Below, in pieces: positions 1 to 12,240 of a stretch of 64,000 nt of DNA (positions are counted from its first letter, which is position 1; each line of letters starts with the position of its first letter). The stretch is from Metridium senile (taxonomy: Eukaryota; Cnidaria; Anthozoa; Actiniaria; Metridiidae). A program made the translations under genes and the position numbers. The DNA lies in NCBI GenBank assembly GCA_949775045.1, contig OX459110.1, positions 8,854,470 to 8,918,469 of the forward strand. Direction: 5' to 3'. Below the pieces are notes generated by a model. That model was not told where the DNA came from, did no database searches, and worked only from the letters and a program-made list of their open reading frames with translations.

Positions 1-325
1 TAGACAAATAAATAAATAAATAGATAATTAATTAAATATATAACAGAGCCAAACACTCGAAACAGATATTTAAACTAAAACTGATCGATTTGTTCAGTTA
101 ATTGAGTATCTACTCAGTTGTTTTGAGAGTAACTGTTTAAGTGATTTTTCAATCAGTGACCACTACTCAATCGTTCTTTTTTTAGAACATTGACCGAATG
201 CTAATTGACTCTCAAAAATATAAACCTTATTTAAAAAAATAAGCAATACCATCAGAAAGAGCAAGCAGAAATAAAGTAACTGAATCTCTTACGTGAATAC
301 ATTTAGAATATAGCTATATATAAAG
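1..325. other. Noncoding, AT-rich
   Basis: No gene seen. Positions 95-185 are a decayed reverse fragment of the 66-bp minisatellite (TACTCAGTTGTTTT). Confidence 0.6.
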
Positions 326-329
326 CTTG

Positions 330-470
330 CAACATGATGTTGAAGCAAATGTTGAAGACGTTTGCCGACCTACGTTCAACATCGTTCAACAACCATTCTA
401 CAGAGTTCAACAAAATCGAACAACTTTTGAAGCAAATGTTGAAGCCGTTTGCCTGGGCCCATACTTAATC
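330..470. mobile_element. Partial MITE, GCCCGGGCAAACGG family
   Basis: It holds ATGTTGAAGCAAATGTTGAA twice and ends GCCGTTTGCCTGGGCCC. The left terminus is lost. Confidence 0.7.
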
Positions 471-639
471 TCGAAAACCGAGGAAACGAGTTGAAGTTAG
501 ATCACATAGTTTGTTTTGGCAGATAGAGAATGAGGAGAGGAGTAACGGGCGAGCGGGGAGTGAGGCGAGAAGGAAGTTTTCGCGTAAAAGTAGAAGCTGT
601 TTCGCAGTCTAAGAGGAATCATGGGATTTATTTCATCGA

Positions 640-755
640 CGCATCATGACGAGTAAGGTAAAGTAAACTAACCTTATTTAACGTCGGTAGCTCGTGGCAG
701 TCATTGACTGATAAACTTGAGGCCGACGGTGCGCTCATTTTACTCCCTCTCTCCA

Positions 756-787
<32 letters not shown>

Positions 788-890
788 CTTAAAGCTACAC
801 GGAAAGGGAAGAAGTCGAAACAAGGATGTGAGGTCACTGGGAATCGAACTTGGGACCTTGCCGCGCACTAACCAACTGTGCCATCCTTGC
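640..890 (-). mobile_element. tRNA-derived SINE
   Basis: On the - strand the head reads GATGGCACAGTTGGTTAGTG (A-box-like) and GTTCGATTCCC (B box). A unique body follows, ending in an AT-rich tail near 650. Confidence 0.65.
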
Positions 891-974
891 TCAACTTATT
901 TGTCATTGCTCAAGGAAAACAAAAACACAAAATACGTAGATTCGGGTATGCACAAAGAGAAATGACTGGGAACA

Positions 975-1313
975 ACGAGAGACGTGGTGGGCTAGCGGTC
1001 AGCGTGTTGGACTCCGGGCCTAATGGTCTGGGTTCGATTCCTGGCCCGGGCGATCACGTTCTGTCCTTGGGCAACTGAAGATACTTTACTCTCTTAGTGC
1101 CTCGTCTTCTCGGATAAGGAAGTAAAGCCGGAGGTCCCGTCTGCCTTCACTCTGACTATGTTACAAGGTGCATGGACGTATAAAAGAACCACTGAGGACG
1201 TAAACAATTCTCTGGCCGTCACCACCCTCAGTGACTGCCTCACTCTCATACAAGCGCATTTGAATATGTACATCGATATTTGCGCTATATAAATATTAAA
1301 TTAAATTAAATTA
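975..1313 (+). mobile_element. tRNA-derived SINE with LINE-like tail
   Basis: The head has TGGGCTAGCGGTCAGCGTG (A-box-like) and GGTTCGATTCC (a perfect B box). The 3' end has the TTTGCGCTATATAAATATT tail shared with CR1/L2-type LINEs, then ATTAA repeats. It lies head-to-head with the SINE at 640-890. Confidence 0.75.
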
Positions 1314-1314
1314 A

Positions 1315-1545
1315 ACAAGCACGACGAACAATGAAATATTTCAATAATATTTTCAATTACAAGAAAGAGCTGTCCAAATTAGTAATTTGGTAGAGCAAAG
1401 TGGAATATGTACATAGATATTTGCACTATATAGATACTAAATTAAATTAAACCTGGCAAGCACGACGAACAATGAAATATTTCAATATAAATATTTTCAA
1501 TTACATGAAAGAGCCGTCTAAATAAGTAATTTGGTAGAGCAAAGT
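1315..1545 (+). repeat. 142-bp tandem duplication
   Basis: CAAGCACGACGAACAATGAA starts at about 1315 and again at 1457, each followed by the same TTGGTAGAGCAAAG block. The SINE tail between is duplicated too. Confidence 0.8.
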
Positions 1546-1629
1546 TATCAGCATTTGAAATGTACCAAAAACATGAAAACGATGCTCGTCAGCCCAAAGT
1601 CAAATCTTTGTAAATTCAAACAGCTTTTA

Positions 1630-1735
1630 TCATTTTATCATTTTATGTTATCCGGTTTTCCTCCTTCAGCAAAAATGAACATGTGAGCCGAGTTGTGTCA
1701 AAATATTAAAAACGTAGAGGTAGTGAGTGTGAGTG
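1630..1735 (+). mobile_element. SINE tail fragment
   Basis: TATCCGGTTTTCCTCC followed by GTAGAGGTAGTGAGTGTGAG matches the 3' half of the SINE at 46805. A further fragment is at 62175-62252. Confidence 0.6.
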
Positions 1736-1858
1736 AGTCTCCCCGTATTAGTAGGGCGCACTGTGTCCATGCAGCTAGAAGATTGAGACATCCTTATAGT
1801 GGTTCTTTCAAAATCATTTGGCTTCTTTGCCATCCGTTTATGTTATTAAGATTTAGGA

Positions 1859-2018
1859 TTACAGACCCTTTTAATAAGTCCCGAAGTGTTGTGTTTTCCA
1901 CACTTGACGCCAAATTTATTATTTTCAATTCCTTTCATATTATACAAATTTCAAAAGAATAAATTTGACGTCAAGCGCGGAAAACACAACACTTCGGGAC
2001 TTATTAAAAGGGTCTATA
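1859..2018. mobile_element. Foldback MITE, AGACCCTTTTAATAAGTCCC family
   Basis: Arms of about 60 bp (AGACCCTTTTAATAAGTCCC and complement) flank a short centre. A truncated copy lies at 23713-23835. Confidence 0.9.
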
Positions 2019-2399
2019 CAAGAAAATAGAACTCCAAGGCAGAAATTCAATATTATGGATCAGTTCTATCTTCTCAAACAGGAAGAAAAATATTGCGGAA
2101 AAAATCAGGATTAGACATGCATATAAAAAATTCAAATCAAGGTCTTAGTGGTGAAACATGTATATGCAAAGTTCTCAGTACGGATTCAAAATCTGCAAAG
2201 ATATTGTCATTACTACTGTAATTATAGTTAATAATAACTGAGAAAATTAGAAATGTAAATAATATTAACGTACTGTAGTTATCTCGTGTGTCACATTCAT
2301 TGTGACATTCTTGAATTGTAAATAAAGATGTGTGAGTGTGTTCTTTGTTAATTCTCAATAAAAAAATAAAAAATAAAAAATAAAAACCCCGAGAAAAAC

Positions 2400-3150
2400 G
2401 ATGCATCCACAGTTATACTCGTTGCATAAACGACTGGTTAGTGGTTACCCAAAGTAAATCACCAATGCATCCACAGTTACTCAATGCAAAAACAACTGAG
2501 TAGTGGCTACCTAAATAACTGAGCAAAACAATGCATCCACAGTTACTCAATGCAAAAACAACTGAGTAGTGGTTACCTAAATAACTGAGTAAATCGATGC
2601 ATCCACAGTTACTCACTGTAAAAACAACTGAGTAGTGGCTACCTAAATAACTAAGCAAAACGATGCATCCACAGTTACTCACTGTAAAAACAACTGAGTA
2701 GTGGCTACCTAAATAACTGAGTAAATCGATGCATCCACAGTTACTCACTGTAAAAACGACTGAGTGGTGGTTACTCAAATAACTTAGTAAATCGAGGCAT
2801 CCACAGTTACTCACTGTAAAAACGATTGAGTAGTGGTTACTCAAATAACTGAGTTATATCGATGAATCTACAGTTACTCACTATAAAAATGGACTGAATA
2901 GTGTACGGTTACTCGCTGCAAAAACGACTGAGTGGTGGTTACCCAAATAACTGAGTAAATCGAGGCATCCACAGTTACTCACTGTAAAAACGATTGAGGT
3001 AGTGGTTACTCAAATAACTGAGTAAATCGAGGCATCCACAGTTACTCACTGTAAAAACGACTGAGTGGTGGTTACTCAAATAACTTAGTAAATCGAGGCA
3101 TCCACACCTAGTTACTCACTGTAAAAACGATTGAGTAGCAGTTGTTCTAA
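2400..3150 (+). repeat. 66-bp minisatellite
   Basis: GCATCCACAGTTACTCACTG recurs about 11 times; most intervals are 65-66 bp. The period is a multiple of three, so long frames arise by chance on the - strand. The same unit is at 26905-27215, and a decayed reverse fragment at about 95-185. Confidence 0.92.
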
Positions 3151-3799
3151 TGAATGAGTATAGCGCTTAATTTCTAGAAAGGTTTAAGAAGACGAATTCA
3201 GTAATAATTCCATAATAGATTTTAAAATGACTTTTCGCGCACTGATGAATTTGGTTGCAAAAGATATCATATCTTCAAATTCGAGCCAATTTTCGTATCA
3301 TTTTCAAGTTCTCCTCCCAAAATTGTTAGTAAGAGAAGAATATTAGTGAGAATAATAATTCTAGACTCAAGTAACTGCTGCTTAAAGTGACTACTCCTGT
3401 CTTGAACCACAAACAACTATGCTTGAATCAGTTGTAATTTATTTTCGCTAGTTTTCTTATTAAATTGAATCAGTTCACTTTTGAAAAAACATCAACTTTC
3501 CTATATAATAATTTCAAGCCATTTTACCAAGCTAAAAAAGTGTTCTAAAACTTTTAACTCTAAAATATTCCCTAGCTTTTCTAAAAACTGTGACATGTTT
3601 TATAAAGCCAACAAGTAAAAAAATTCTAAAACTGACAAAGAGACTTGAAAGAATTCAGTTTTGGAAATGTAAACTCCATTTTGCAAGCTCAACTGAGAAG
3701 TTGTAAATTCTTTTAAGCTTTTTGAAAAACATAATTTGCCGAACATTTATAACTGAAAGTCGAGAAAACTAATGAGTTAAATAATAACTCTGGAATAAC

Positions 3800-4095
3800 T
3801 GCTATTAAAAGTGACTTGTTTTGACTTGAAGAAGTTGAGTTTAATTTTGAAAAGAGCAACGGCATATTTTCATTTTCGAGAGATACGATTTTACGAAATT
3901 CACTATTAAAAGTGACTTGTTTTGACTTGAAATAGTTGAGTTTTAGAAAAGAACAACGGCATATTTTCATATTGGAGCGACACGATTTTACGAAATTCAC
4001 TATTAAAAGTGACTTGTTTTGACTTGAAGAAGTTGAGTTTTAGAAAAGAGCAACGGCATATTTTCATATTGGAGACACGATTTTACGAAATTCAT
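3800..4095 (+). repeat. About 100-bp tandem repeat
   Basis: TATTAAAAGTGACTTGTTTT starts at about 3804, 3904 and 4001, each followed by GCAACGGCATATTTTCAT. A diverged fourth unit may be at 4196-4290. Confidence 0.85.
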
Positions 4096-4299
4096 GCACG
4101 AAAGGTTTTCATTTCTTAGACATTTAAAATACTGCAACCTCAAAACAGTTATAAAGATGAGAAAAATAATAAGTAAACTAACTGTAGTAATTACTATTTC
4201 GAAGTGGCTTGTCTTGACCTGCACAAGTTCAGTTAAAACTAAGAGCAACATACCTTCAAATTCGATCCATTTTACCAAATTCGCTTTTGAAATACTACT

Positions 4300-5140
4300 C
4301 CACCCCCTAACAGTGTCAATACTTGGAAAACCATCAAATAAAATGATTCTAAAATAACTATTTCACTATGTCATTCATAGCTTAGACGTTGGACAATGGT
4401 TTTAACGAGGCTTCGTTAAATTAAGTGTGTTTAGTAGTGTGCGGAGTCAACCTTCCATGAAATGATAACAAAACAGACGGCCGAGTATTTGCATAATAGC
4501 AGGAAATACAATGTTTTGTTTGAGTAGTTTTCGCATTGAATTTACTAAATATTTTACATAAATTCAATTGCGAGAGAATAATCATGCTCATTAGCAAGGT
4601 TTTGAAATATTTTTAGTGAATCGTTGTGTTTTTTCCAAAGACTATACGGCGAGGGAGCGAGGGAGGGTAGAAACATCTTTGAAAAACCTCACTACATTCG
4701 TGTCATCTTGTTGAATATTACCGAAATTTAATTTAAAGGAAAATTCTCGCTTAAAATATAAAATATTTCAAAATTAACCTTTAAAACTGCGATGAAAATA
4801 TCCGGGAAATATTAATTTGTTGTTGCTTGATGCTATTTTATAGTTTGAGATTGTTTTGCGTTGGAATTTGGCGCTGTTCAAAGCATCATGCACTTGAGTG
4901 CTTGTGGAGCCCGAGGCCGTGGAAAAATTGTATAACAAATTGACTTCTTTGATCACTGTCTTTAAAATAACTTTTACTATAAAATATTGCTACTTTACTA
5001 TTTATTACAGAAAATCTTGTCTCAACTACCAATGATGAAAATTACAAAAAATTAAAATAATTATTAAATAATAAAGTTTTCTATAATTGTTCTAGCTTTT
5101 AGAGAGGACACTAGAACCGCGAACACTTTGTTTCTTTTTT
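4300..5140. other. Noncoding
   Basis: AT-rich, with no gene, repeat or motif I can identify. Confidence 0.55.
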
Positions 5141-5149
5141 ACCAATAAG

Positions 5150-5310
5150 CTTTGAGCAAATAGATTAGAAATAAGATTTATTATTTATTTATTTATTTAT
5201 TTGAACTCACTGCTTTATTTTAAGAGGTTTTGAAATAGTAAAATAGTCAGAAAATGATAAACGGATAAAGTTAAGTGTTCTTGGTGCGAGTATCCTTATT
5301 TGACAAAAGT
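5150..5310 (+). repeat. Dispersed repeat, AGATTAGAAATAAGATTTAT
   Basis: It matches 63652-63795 over about 145 bp (AGATTAGAAATAAGATTTAT, TTTTAAGAGGTTTT). The copy here has a (TTTA)n expansion. Confidence 0.7.
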
Positions 5311-5399
5311 TAACAGCATGAAATTATACGGAAATAATAGTCAATGTATTTCGGAATTTTTGAATTTCATTGTCTGAAAAGGCAAATCTCTTAACAGAT

Positions 5400-5520
5400 G
5401 GGAAGGATCGGCGATTATCCAGGAGATTTTAGCTTCTAATCTTGAGACCGGGAGATTCGGTCCAAAATCTGGAGACTCCCGGACTATCCGGGAGAGTTGA
5501 CAACCCTGCTTGACAGTGAA
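5400..5520. mobile_element. Partial MITE, TATCCGGGAG family
   Basis: GAGACCGGGAGATTCGG and ACTATCCGGGAGAGTTGAC match the right half of the element at 44322. Confidence 0.65.
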
Positions 5521-5559
5521 AAGGCGAAAACTAGTCGAGGCTTGAGCAAAAGCGCCCTT

Positions 5560-7510
5560 TGTCAAACAATAAATAAAGCGATGCTAGATAACGTGAAACT
5601 GAAGTATTTAGTCCTGTCGTAATGCAATTGCGACGGTTACTGGAGGGATGATACACCGTGCAATGGCGTTGCAAGTTGTTGAGTTCCGTTGCGAAGAGGA
5701 GAACTGAACTCTATACTTTTGTGCAATGTTGGCCGTCTGCAACAACAGTTTCTTTTACACTGTGCAATGCTTCAGAAACGTGTGTCGGGAAAAGTATTGC
5801 CAGTCAAGTCACTAAAAAGTCTAAACATCGTGAGACTCATGAAAATTTTCTTAATTAAAATATTCAGTTTTACTGAGAGGATCATAATTTTAGTGAATTA
5901 AATATTTTCCAAAGCATCCCATAAGGGGAAATTACTTATAATTCGAGTTTATCTTTACTTCGAGTTTACCTATTTCTGAAATATTTAGTAGTAATGAATA
6001 TCATTAAAGGAAATCAGTTTACATATGGACTTCCCTATCTTATCGAATAATACATCTCACATAACTGAGTACCATTTAAAAAAAACTTTCCTAAAATTTA
6101 AAGTTTTTGAAATCAACATTTTTGATTACAGAAACCTTTAGCAGTAAACTTGATCAGTAATTTTGTAGAATTCCTGATAATATTATATTTTCAAATAAAT
6201 GGAAATACTTACTATTCAAAGTTTGTTGCTCATTTAACGCATTTAGCATCCTCTCAATCCTTTCTCATTCTATATAAGCTTGCAGTTCAGTGATAGCTAG
6301 TTCATAAATAAAGTGGAAATTGTTTTTCCCGAGTACAAATTGATGTATTTAGACTTCCGCCAAAATAGCGGAAGTAGGATGTATAGGAATTTGGTCATAT
6401 CTTTTACACGGCTTCCTTAGTTTAGTACATATACTCGAATTACGTTTAGAAGTTATATAGCAGATAGCTGTGTAAATAGATTGATTTACATATACTGATT
6501 AAGTAATATATACAATATGAGCGGCCGATCTGTATGTGATATACAACCGTTGTCAGTATATCGCATACGGATCGAACGCGAATATTGTATATAGTACCAT
6601 AGTTAATAGTACTTATGAAAGTCCAACATTAGATCTTTCATATTTTACTAAAATTGCCAAGATAAAAGTAAATCTGACCGAGACAATTCAAGTTGAAACT
6701 TATGCAAATCAGGACGAAATCTGTATGAGATTTACAGATCTCGCCAAAAAATGTGATTTCTTTTGTAAAATTCTCATTAATTATTCATAAATTTTATAAT
6801 AATAAATATAATTGCCACAAGGGCACCGAGAAATATTTCCGAAACAGTTTATTGTTCGTTGAACGATGTAAAAGGACTCGATCTCTAGCTACACGAAGTT
6901 TATCTGTCCACCGAAATCAGTCAAATGTCTTGCAGTTAGAGAAAAACTTAAGTGAAAATGGAAAAATTAGTGAAAATGGAAAGAAAAACGTCATGAAAAT
7001 ACAGGTAAGATATTTCCTAGTAACCAAAGGGTCATATCTAAAAACGCAGAAGTGGAATAGAAAATTACATCTGGTACCCAGATTAGGAAGATATATCTGT
7101 TTATGCGCATGTACATGTAATATCAAACTATCCTCTTCCTACTCTGGATCCAGAGGTTTGAGGATTGTCAAGGTTTAGAGTAGTTTCGAGGATCTTCCCA
7201 ACCATACAAACATAAATCCTCTTCCTGTCTCATTCCCAGTCTCCCTCAACTAGCGGAACTTCTCTGAACTTCTTGTTTTAGGCTTATGGTCGAGCATCCG
7301 GTTTTCAATTTCGCATTAAGAATAACTTTTTGACCTTTAATAGGCTCTAGAATAGCTAGTGCGATAACTTCTAAGACGTTCTTCTTCGGTTTCGGAACAG
7401 GAAGAGAAATTAGTGTAAAAAAACTAGAAAGAACTATTGGGGACCTTATAACACACCTTGGCCGTGTCCACCCTCAGTGACTGGCTCATACTAACAATTA
7501 ACACAACACT
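5560..7510. other. Noncoding
   Basis: Only weak frames. GATGCTAGATAACGTGAAAC near 5580 recurs near 62420, and TAAAATTCTCATTAATTATT near 6765 recurs near 57567, so parts are dispersed repeats. A small inverted repeat is at 6528-6574. Confidence 0.5.
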
Positions 7511-7514
7511 CCCT

Positions 7515-7671
7515 AAGGGCCCGGGCAAACGGTTTCAATATTTGCTTCAACATCCGTTCGATTTTGTTTAATTGCAATGCTTTTAAACTCTTTCAACATC
7601 AATTCATCATCGTTTCAACAAAATTGAAACGGATGTTGAAGCAAATGTTGAAACCGTTTGCCCGGGCCTTA
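7515..7671. mobile_element. MITE, GCCCGGGCAAACGG family, complete
   Basis: Left GGGCCCGGGCAAACGGTTTC, right GTTTGCCCGGGCCTT; arms about 42 bp. A TA-type target duplication is possible. Further copies at 330 and 38086. Confidence 0.85.
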
Positions 7672-8210
7672 ACCTGGATTGGTGGGACGTTGAACCGCAA
7701 TCACTGATACCGTAAACTGAAAACCATGGCCGAGGCCACACTTAGTGTCTGGCTGAACAATCTCTAAAAGCGTACACAGAAAACCCTGACATAGGCCTTG
7801 TTTATTCAAGTGTCTGGCTCATACGAGGGGAGGGAGATGTTTAATCCGCTGTGGCATTTCTTCGATGGGAACGTTTTAAAAATCGCAGGATTTTGTATCT
7901 TCCTTAAAAAACTATTATCAATCTGCCTGTACATTAAATGGCGTTAAGAACCTTTGCTACTCGTGCAAATTGTAGAGGAATAAATTATCTCATACACATT
8001 TCTCAAAACTGGTTTCATGTGGTTTGACTAATAAAGAGCGAGGCTGCACTGCCGAAATGCGAATCTGGGCTACACGCAGGTTGAGGGGAGACAGGCCTTT
8101 TAGTAGATAGTAGAATGCAAAACACTCCCTTCATTTATGCGGAAAACTAGTCCGACGAAACGAATTAAAGATCATGTCCGATAGTCCTTTTCACAGTTTT
8201 CACAGTTCCT

Positions 8211-8342
8211 GGTGTTCAGTGACCACGAATGATGTTCCAAGTCGAGGTTGGAGTTGCTGCGCATGATAAATTATAGTTTTGCTATGTGTGGCCGCAACTC
8301 CAACCTCGATTTGGAACTATTAATCGTGGTCATTGAACGGAG
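8211..8342. mobile_element. Foldback MITE, TTCAGTGACCACGA ends
   Basis: TGTTCAGTGACCACGA and GTCGAGGTTGGAGTTGC on the left pair with their complements on the right; about 40 bp lie between. Confidence 0.8.
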
Positions 8343-8534
8343 TTCGAGTGAAGTTTTGGAGAGAAAAAATAGGGAGAACCATGACGAACGAGGGGGAAGA
8401 ACGCCCCCTCTCCTAATTTTCGTCTTTAGTTCAATTTTCAGCTCGGACAACTCTACATGACAGAGCTTGCACGTAAACCTAGGGATTATTTTACAGGTTA
8501 ATCAGTACTAAATATCAAAATATCAAAAAAAATT

Positions 8535-8725
8535 AGAGCGTCATTTATAGATTGTAAATCTGCTCTAAAAACGCATTGTTTCAAGTTTGCCATTTCATGT
8601 CATTATTACCCAATGCAAAGATGTAATTATCTATCTATTATTGTAATTATTATTTCTTAATTTTTGTTATTTTCTCTCAGCGCCTAGAGCCGGATAAAGG
8701 CGCAATATAAATTATTATTACTAAA
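8535..8725 (+). mobile_element. LINE 3' end fragment
   Basis: Coding-like FIDCKSALKTHCFKFA matches the C-terminal pattern of L2-type LINEs; the tail GCGCCTAGAGCCGGATAAAG ends in (ATT)n. A second, tail-only fragment lies at 9108-9170. Confidence 0.65.
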
Positions 8726-9107
8726 TATGCTACATTTTGTTTTACAGGTTTTGAAAACCACCTAGTGTAAAAATATAGTGTAATAGTACTAAACTAGACG
8801 CTCTAGGAGCGTGAAGTCGGGCTAGCTAGTCATAAAATCAAAACAGGAGGCTAAACAATTCTACGTTGGGCTTCCTGTGTTCGTTCCCAAAGCATCATGG
8901 GGCCTATACGCGACCTGACAGATAGATAGATAAATACATACATAGATTGACTAAAAGGTAAACCTAGAGTCGGGCCCTCTAGCCCGACTAATAAGCTAAA
9001 CTTGTGTTTGGCAGGTTTATGAGAACCACTCTAGTTTAGAAAATAAAAGAATTAGAGTATCATAGGACTAAATACACTAAAGTGTGTGTGGCAGGTTTTT
9101 GAAAATC

Positions 9108-9170
9108 ATGTTTGATAGCGCTTAGAACAGATTTGTATTTGCGCTTTATAAATAATAATAATAATTATTG
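9108..9170 (+). mobile_element. LINE/SINE tail fragment
   Basis: TGATAGCGCTTAGAACAG then TTTGCGCTTTATAAATAAT, a typical CR1/L2-type tail. Confidence 0.6.
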
Positions 9171-11200
9171 CTATTAATTATTGATTTATATCTAGGAAAA
9201 TGGAAAAATATATTGGCGGAGTCTTAGTATCAAAGTTGTCAATACGTGCAATAGCGTGGGAAGGTGTTTAGAGATTAAAATAGGAAAGAATGGAATAAAA
9301 GAATGAATAGAAAATAAGAAAGTGACTTTTCATGACGTCAAAGAACGGATTTCCGCTGCCCCACGTTGTAACCATGGCGACCATCATGGGTACACCACGT
9401 GGTGTTTTGGTGAAGAAACTTGCACGGCATTTCCTTTCTGGTTCGACGTTCCGGAAACGATAGCATGTCATCTTTTCATTATTTTACTCGCTTTTCTCAA
9501 TGAAAACTTGTCTGAAAAACTACAAAATCCCAAGAAAAACACTTAAGCTAAATCAACAATTTAAACTGGAGATTTTTTGAGTCGTTTTTATAGTGAAAAA
9601 CAAAGCAGGTTGCTGTCGGCTTGTCAGAGCGTTTCCGGCGTGTTTCGCTTGGATGAAAAGCAGATGAACTTTTCGGTCTAAATTCAACCACAAACGTAAA
9701 CACAACGAACTTTCAAAGTCAAAAACAAAATAGTACACGAGTTTAAGTTAAATATATGTGAATTGGGTTTAGTTTTAAACTGTGTTTTCCATAATGGTGT
9801 CTTTTTCATTTGTGTGACAGACAATCGTACGTTTGACCTCGACTCCAGAATATAAATAAACTCTAAAATAATCTTAATTTTGAAGTAGAAGCTCTACAAG
9901 AATCAGAATCAAAATATTATTTTCAATTTTCTGTAAGGGTGGTTTTCCGAGTTAGCTCTATGTAGAAGAAAAACACTTTAAAAATATAAACATAACACAA
10001 ACACAAAAAAGACAAATACTTGAAATTCATCCGAGAAAATAGTTTTTATTGTTCGAGCGTTTCGTAGTCATTAAGAAATAAGGTTTCTTCAGATAAAGGA
10101 CAGAGTTCTACCCACTTTTTGAGTGTTGGTGGATAAAACCTACCGCCCTCGCTTACCCTCGCTTTTGCCTAGAGCGGGAAAATCCGAAACGCTAAATATA
10201 TTTACACCAATGTACGACAACCATTTCAAACGAAAAAAATACGTACTACAATTCCAAATCAAATAATTATATTCTATTTAACTTTAATTGTGCTTATAAT
10301 ATTCTTAGAAATTCAGCTACATGTTGATAAAAGTTTCTAGTAAAATTATATCGATTAACTATTAAATCGTACACTGGCTCGAAACGTCAACAAACTTGTA
10401 TCATATTACTCGTGGAGCAGCCGCATAAATATATCTATTTTTTAGCCAACAAAACTCATCAAATCTTATTGCAGTTTAAGATATTCAACTAGAATAATAA
10501 TTACAACCGCAGAGTATTTCAAAATTGAATTATTACAAGCAAAATATTACAAATTATCCAAACTCACCTTATAATCCGATCGAGTGGTTTATAAAGTTGA
10601 TTTACTTTAGGGGCCTTTTCGACTCCTCAAATTTTCGCCTGCAATTTTAAAAGCTTTCGAACTAAAGATGTAGGATTCCTTTTTCTTAGAGGCATAACTT
10701 GTAGTGTGTAGTTGGTAAATAACTATTTCCAAGGTCTTTGAGGCGAAAGTAACCCAAGAATAGACTGCAATACTAGATGTTGTACTGTGTTCTGATCTTG
10801 CTGTCAACTTCACTTCCTGTCGATGTCAATATTGAAATGCTTGACTTGTCATGGCGGATTTTTACATTTTAAAATGATATTTGTATCAGTTATTACTCTT
10901 AGTTGAGTTATTGGTTTCTAATTGAATTTTAAATTCTAATTGTTTGACATGATTTTTATAACTTTAACTTTAGACGATTTTAGGTGCGATTTTTGGGGAC
11001 TCGATATATACAAAGTTTTAAAATTATTTGATTTATTGTTATTATCATAGTTATTAACTATGTTATTGTCATTACTATTCACTTAAATTTATTTAATTTC
11101 TAATATTGTATTCTATATTTTATTTTATTGTATTATATCATATTTTATTTTATTCTATTTTATTATTTTATTCTATTTATATTTTACTATATTTTACCTT
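9171..11200. other. Noncoding
   Basis: No gene supported. TGACGTCA (a CRE-type motif) at about 9333 lies in a locally GC-richer patch up to 9480. Confidence 0.5.
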
Positions 11201-11214
11201 TATATCATTAAATC

Positions 11215-11825
11215 TGCTTTCATTAACCCGTGAAACACTCTTTAGTGTATTGCTCTTTAATGCACCTTAATTTCATTGTGTTCTTTTGTTGTTATTTGAC
11301 TATCACACTTTAAATAATACTGTTTGTTTCATGGGTTAATGAGAACAACTCTATGTAATTTGTTCATTTTCTCGTATATTTTATTGTCATTATTTCAGTG
11401 CCGTATAATTCATTCTCGAGTGGAAAGCTCTGATAGTTTACACATTATTAAAATGTACAATGTACAGTTTACAGTATTGAATTGGGTGTTAGATAAGTGT
11501 TAATATGATCACATTACGGTATGTACTGCCTAATTGCAGGAGCGTTGTCCTAACTTTTGTAATTTAGTGGGAAAGGAATTAATTTAAAAACAAAAGAAGA
11601 TCACTCAAGCTGAGCTCTTTCTTTTGTTATTCCTTTCTTACTAAATATTTAAGTTCTTTTTTCATGTGACATTAGAGTGGTTTTCATTGTAACTCGTGAA
11701 ACAATTACAAAGTGTATTAATTAAAGTGTAATAGTCAAATAAAAACAAACCAACACAATGGAATTAGAGTGCATTAAAGAGTCATACACTGAAGAGTATT
11801 TCACGGGTGAATAAAAATCACTCTA
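11215..11825. mobile_element. Inverted-repeat element, CATTAACCCGTGAAACA ends
   Basis: The arm at 11215-11350 (ACCCGTGAAACACTC, TGACTATCACACTTTAA) is repeated in reverse at 11690-11822 (GAGTATTTCACGGGTGA). Inside is the GAAGATCACTCAAGCTGAGC block also seen at 14690-14800 (-) and 15120-15210 (+). Confidence 0.6.
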
Positions 11826-12159
11826 TTCTTGCAATAAGGTGTATATTTATAGCTTAATATATATAGAGGATGTGTTTTAAACCAATAGGAAATCACCTCG
11901 GCTTTGAGAACTGTGTGCTCTACGTCATGTACACGTAGCTGCGGAGGAGTGAGGTACAAGCTCGTCCCCAGAGGCGTATTTCTTTCTGCGCATGCTCCTA
12001 AAAAATCTTTGTGATCTTATCTAGCACTCGTAGTAAGCGATTATAGCATGTGGGAAGAGATTGAGGAGAGGAGAGGGAGGACGGTGATGAAGGGGGCAGA
12101 GCGTGAATAGGGGAAGAAGGGCAAGTTGGTAACTGGAGAGGGAAGAGAGGGAAGAAAGG

Positions 12160-12240
12160 AAGAGGAGGAAGAGGAGGAAGAGGGGAAGAGGGGAAGAGGG
12201 GAAGAGGGGAAGAGGGGAAGAGGGGAAGAGGGGAAGAGAC
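12160..12240 (+). repeat. Purine-rich tandem repeat
   Basis: GGGGAAGAG recurs about seven times at the end of a purine-rich tract from 12045. Polypurine stretches of this kind can form triplex DNA. Confidence 0.85.

Noticed and set aside
2413..2844. 143-aa frame of 22-residue repeats on the - strand
   Set aside because: It is a by-product of the 66-bp minisatellite, whose period is divisible by three. The sister array at 26953-27234 behaves the same and lies in an intron.
9322..9546. 74-aa frame in a GC-richer patch
   Set aside because: No motif, no splice context and overlapping frames on both strands; not enough to call a gene.
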